From Gamarada debralockiae (Eukaryota > Ascomycota > Leotiomycetes > Helotiales > Hyphodiscaceae): a stretch of 46,896 bases of DNA. The stretch spans positions 1-46,896 of the forward strand of contig NXFV01000044.1 of assembly GCA_002803225.1 (NCBI GenBank). The letters are read 5' to 3'. The translations under genes were made by a program, and so were the position numbers. This document shows, one piece after another, positions 43,801-46,896 of the stretch; the stretch's first letter is position 1; each line of letters opens with the position of its first letter. The notes beneath the pieces are model-generated. The model saw only the letters and a program-made list of their open reading frames with translations. It had not been told where the DNA came from and did no database searches.

Positions 43801-43809
43801 TAGTTGTAA
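43801..43809. repeat. Target-site duplication, right copy
   Basis: TAGTTGTAA follows the right inverted repeat and matches the left copy TAGTCGTAA except for one transition. Confidence 0.75.
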
Positions 43810-44079
43810 TCGTCTTAGGCCTGATTCGTTAAAGAGATAGGTTCGAATCGCGTACTAAAAGGGGTTCCATTAGCGTAGGGTAGGTATAATATCGGAGGAC
43901 GTCGTTATCGATGCTCTATTTTAGTGTGGCCGCCTTGCTTTAACTGCTTGCAATTCTCAACCTGGACAGGGGAGATATAAAGAGAAATAAATAATAAAGG
44001 CTATCTACATTAAACCTCTATCCCCGTCCGTCTAATCGCTATGATATTGTGACACTGATATGAAACTTGCTAACAGCAA

Positions 44080-45535
44080 GCAAATTCGCTCCATATCGAT
44101 AAAACGCCAGTGGCAAGATCCCATGGCAAAATCGACGGAACCGAGGATACTCGTAGCCCAAGGCGTACCTAGCTTCTCGTACATGTCAATCGCAAACATA
44201 GCAAATCCAGCCCCAGATAGGTAACGTTACATCGTATTGACCACCAGAGTGCTCGCACTGAACTGATCATAGCAGTCGGTGAGACAACTATTGATCCCGA
44301 GGAAGAGCATCACCAGCGCGAAACCGAAGGGTAAGGGTATACTAGCAAGGATGGATGATATCTAGGGCGTTGGGCGCAGCGCTGTCCATCAGAACCAGAA
44401 TATACCGATCGACAGCAGCCAAGCAATGATAATGAGGTGTGGCAGGCGGTCTTCTGGCTCCAGGCCGAGTTTTTATACATAGTGGCCGTGAACGCGCTTG
44501 ACTAGCGGGGAGAGGCTTTTGTGAATATCATGCCAAGACCAATGCCTGAGAAGGAGAGCCCGGAAATACCGGTAGACCATTCCCGGGCTGTCTGGAAGAT
44601 GACAGGATAAGCCGTGAAGTTGAGGAACAGCACGCCGGAGACGAAGGCCATGTAGGCGAGAGCGAGAAGAGAATCAGTTCCGCGAAGAGCATGATCCAAG
44701 GCTGTAGTAGGCTTTGAGCGAAGCGTGTTGATCGAGGCTCGCAGGTGTATTCACACGGGCTCTGGCAGTCTTTTTTCAATGAGTTTTAGAGCATATGTTT
44801 CAGGGAGTGAAGCAACCACTACGATATAGATGATGATAGCTACGATACTCACGAGCCAAAAGTTCCACCACCAGGACACGTACTGCGTAAGACGAGAACA
44901 GGACTGCTGTGAAAAGGGCAAACAGCACGGAGCGATAAGGCTGTGGCCACAAGTGGGTGATGGAACCACCTCAGTTTGCAACAGCGGTCAAGCCAAACAA
45001 GTCAGCAACGAAGCAGAGGCTCAGAAAGCGGCTATGCTAGGCGACAGTGTGCATCCAAGATTCGCAAGGCAGAACATCAGAAATGACGAATAGTAGAGTG
45101 GATTCCGGCGTCTGTGCAAACTAGAGTTTTGCCAGCTTCAATAAGTTCCATTATAGAATCACTTACCAAAGCTCAGAAAGTGGTGCAAAGATCAAGGGGC
45201 CATATGCGGACCCAATCAGATATGTGGTCGCTCCCAGCGTGGAAAGTTGCCTGGAAGTATTGAAGTCTTCAGCCATGGCAGCGATGGCAGGCGTGTACAA
45301 TACTTTGAATTGAAGCCAACAATGTCAGCAATTCCAACTACAATGAGTGTGACCATCCCTACGGCGAGTGAACGAGTCAGTGTTTAGTTGTACTAGTTTA
45401 TAGCAATGGACGCGACTTACGTCACGGCAATAGTGACCAGTTCAACAGATCCTGTTGCCCCTCTAGCTTTGTGCCGCTGTCGTTTTCGACAAGGCCACCC
45501 AACATAGATTCTCTATTTGCGAGCTCAGTCTCCAT
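44080..45535 (-). pseudogene. MFS transporter (DHA1-type), decayed
   Basis: The frame opens at ATG 45535 (METELANRESMLGGL) but is soon broken. Recognisable pieces in order: PAIAAMAEDFNTSRQLSTLG and GPLIFAPLSELW (about 45170-45290), with an apparent GT-AG intron after ELW; RRRNPLYYSSFLMF (loop 2-3 motif); GGSITHLWPQPYRSVLFALF in another frame; WWWNFWLVSIVAII and SLPETYALKLIEKR (central loop) at about 44780-44870; MAFVSGVLFLNFTAYPVIFQ and WSTGISGLSFSGIGLGM at about 44520-44660; and FALVMLFLGINS...DCYDQFSASTLVVNTM near 44220-44310. Several stops and frameshifts lie between, so it is dead. Living relatives are 12-TM proton antiporters for drugs or metabolites. It may have been the exporter of the nearby P450 cluster. 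Confidence 0.82.
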
Positions 45536-46837
45536 AGTGAAAGAGAATACACTGGCTATGACTATGTATTGATTCCGGCAGTTGGAGATTTCTACAGAAC
45601 TAGCTTTTATATGGTGGTGGAACTGTGGTGTACATTAAACCCGGAATTTAGGTTCCAAGACTAAAGAACCGCTGCTTTGCCTGCCGTGATATACTGTATA
45701 AATTTGGACTTGTCAAAATTTTAGGTCATCGCAGTAGAAGTGATTGATTGTTGATTATACTGATCTATGTGTATGCTTCCTGCTACAGAGTTTTCCTCCT
45801 AGCCTGCCTGATTATTTAGGCAATTCCTGACAGGACCTATGACGGACTTTTAGTATTCAGATTGGAGAGTGATATCTGAAGAAATGTCCGGGTTCTATAC
45901 GAATTTGGTTGGGACCAGGATATTATTAGGGAATCATCCGTTTCTCGGTCTGTCACGTTGGGGGATGAGTTATATAGAAGGGCGTGACATGACCTAATAG
46001 GACCACCCACTGTATTTGCCTCATCTAGTTAAGGGATTTGCAATTCTTGCATTTAACCGAGTGAATCTAGTCTATTCCGAGCATTTTTGTCACTATGCAC
46101 AAGTCGCATATTTCCAGTAATGATAATCAATTCTGCAGTTGAGCATATAAGCCGTATAATGGCACTCATGGCTAAGCAGTGAATGCTTTTGTAGAAGTGA
46201 TTCAGAACCGTTACAGAGACGTAAGAATTATATCAAACATCCGCCTCAATAGCACAGTCATTGAAGGAGACTCTGTCACGAGAAACTAAGAGCGAGTCAA
46301 TTAAGTCTGTATTGAAAAGAGATCTGGGGTAAAAAGAAAAGATAAATTAGAGACAAAAGAGACACGGTGGTAGAGTACAAATAGCCTTGCAGGGCGTACA
46401 GGCCACCTATAGGCTCAGTAAATCTAATCACATGTGTATTACGGCCTATCACGTGATATACCTAACAATACCCTGTGTCGAAATAGGCTTAGTGCAGGTC
46501 ACGTGTGCGCTTAATTGAAAAGTGTATTTGAATACACTTGGTCTTCTCAGTTCTATAGTCTGTAGAGCCTGTATTTATAGGATGCTATGCTCCCTATACT
46601 ACCCATACGTCTGTAGTTTAAAGCTAAGCCTACGGCTCCTTCGCTGACGGGTTAGATAAATACCGTGACCTGTTGGTACCTAATATTCCAGGCAATATTC
46701 TCGAAACTGATCATAACATCTTCGAATCATTCGGAGTCTTTCAAGTAGCAGCAACCTTTAAGTACGTCGAATCCTCGAACTGCCTGCCTTCCTGCGACCT
46801 GTATCAGAACAGGTAACTTAATATTCTTGTTGGGACC
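45536..46837. other. Gene-poor right end, repeat-like
   Basis: No gene is seen in 1.3 kb. The part from 46420 has cacgtg/cacgtgt words (46449-46504) and a TATA-like gtatttatagg (46570-46580) like an LTR promoter. It may be element sequence leading into the LTR start at 46838. Confidence 0.4.
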
Positions 46838-46896
46838 TGTTGATAGGTCTAGAAGGTACGGTGATATCTAGGGACAGGCAGCAGGCTATCGGTACA
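46838..46896 (+). mobile_element. LTR start, cut by window end
   Basis: TGTTGATAGGTCTAGAAGG and the following TACGGTGATATCT is the clearest copy of the LTR terminus that also occurs at 84, 29373 and 42478. The element continues beyond the window, so its coding state cannot be judged here. Confidence 0.6.

Noticed and set aside
42733..43801. Tc1/mariner element with TA duplication
   Set aside because: The TA reading does not match on both sides, whereas a 9-bp duplication with one mismatch does, and the 87-bp inverted repeats fit Mutator-like elements better.
43840..43849. GGTTCGAATC, a tRNA B-box-like sequence beside the Mutator-like element
   Set aside because: The flanking bases do not form a T stem, and no acceptor stem or A box could be paired; not a tRNA, at most a chance match or old relic.

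Overview
The window looks like nuclear DNA of a filamentous ascomycete (Pezizomycotina; Leotiomycetes is my guess, not shown). Genes are interrupted by short introns (45-95 nt, mostly GT-AG with gtaagt-like donors), and one tRNA carries a 24-nt intron right after the anticodon loop. Typical fungal families are present: DNA polymerase delta, fungal rhomboid, MIPC-synthase-like GT32, choline sulfatase, P450s and WSC-domain remnants. All exon structures below were read by eye from frame, splice sites and family motifs; no alignment was run.

Layout. 1-750 holds an LTR-like remnant, then a secreted alpha/beta hydrolase (750-1781, -). 2.2-5.2 kb is mostly decayed, with ankyrin-repeat fragments on the minus strand and unassigned sequence. 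5.3-24.8 kb is the conserved core: POL3 (-), a serine palmitoyltransferase small subunit (+), a rhomboid protease (+), a lysine-rich probable nucleolar protein (+), a two-TM conserved fungal protein (-), intron-containing tRNA-Ser(CGA) (+), an SDR with an altered active site (-), a GT32 glycosyltransferase like MIPC synthase (-), a membrane GT2 (+) and a GPI-type cell-surface protein (-). Two of these, the SPT subunit and the GT32, point to sphingolipid synthesis.

25-31 kb is accessory and damaged: a tandem WSC-domain pseudogene fused to a GC-rich relic of a possible tyrosine-recombinase (Crypton-like) ORF, a small three-TM orphan gene that looks intact, and a histidine acid phosphatase whose 5' part is replaced by the end of an LTR. 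Choline sulfatase (32.2-34.0 kb, -) is intact. After 3.4 kb without a recognised gene and an LTR-like stretch, two intact cytochrome P450 genes diverge from a shared 535-bp promoter (37.6-41.7 kb).

Downstream lie a DHA2-type transporter fragment, an LTR end, a 1.07-kb non-autonomous Mutator-like element with 87-bp inverted repeats and a 9-bp target duplication, and a broken DHA1-type transporter. The right edge enters another copy of the same LTR family. Two intact P450s beside two dead transporters look like the remains of a small secondary-metabolism or detoxification cluster, but no backbone enzyme is visible here.
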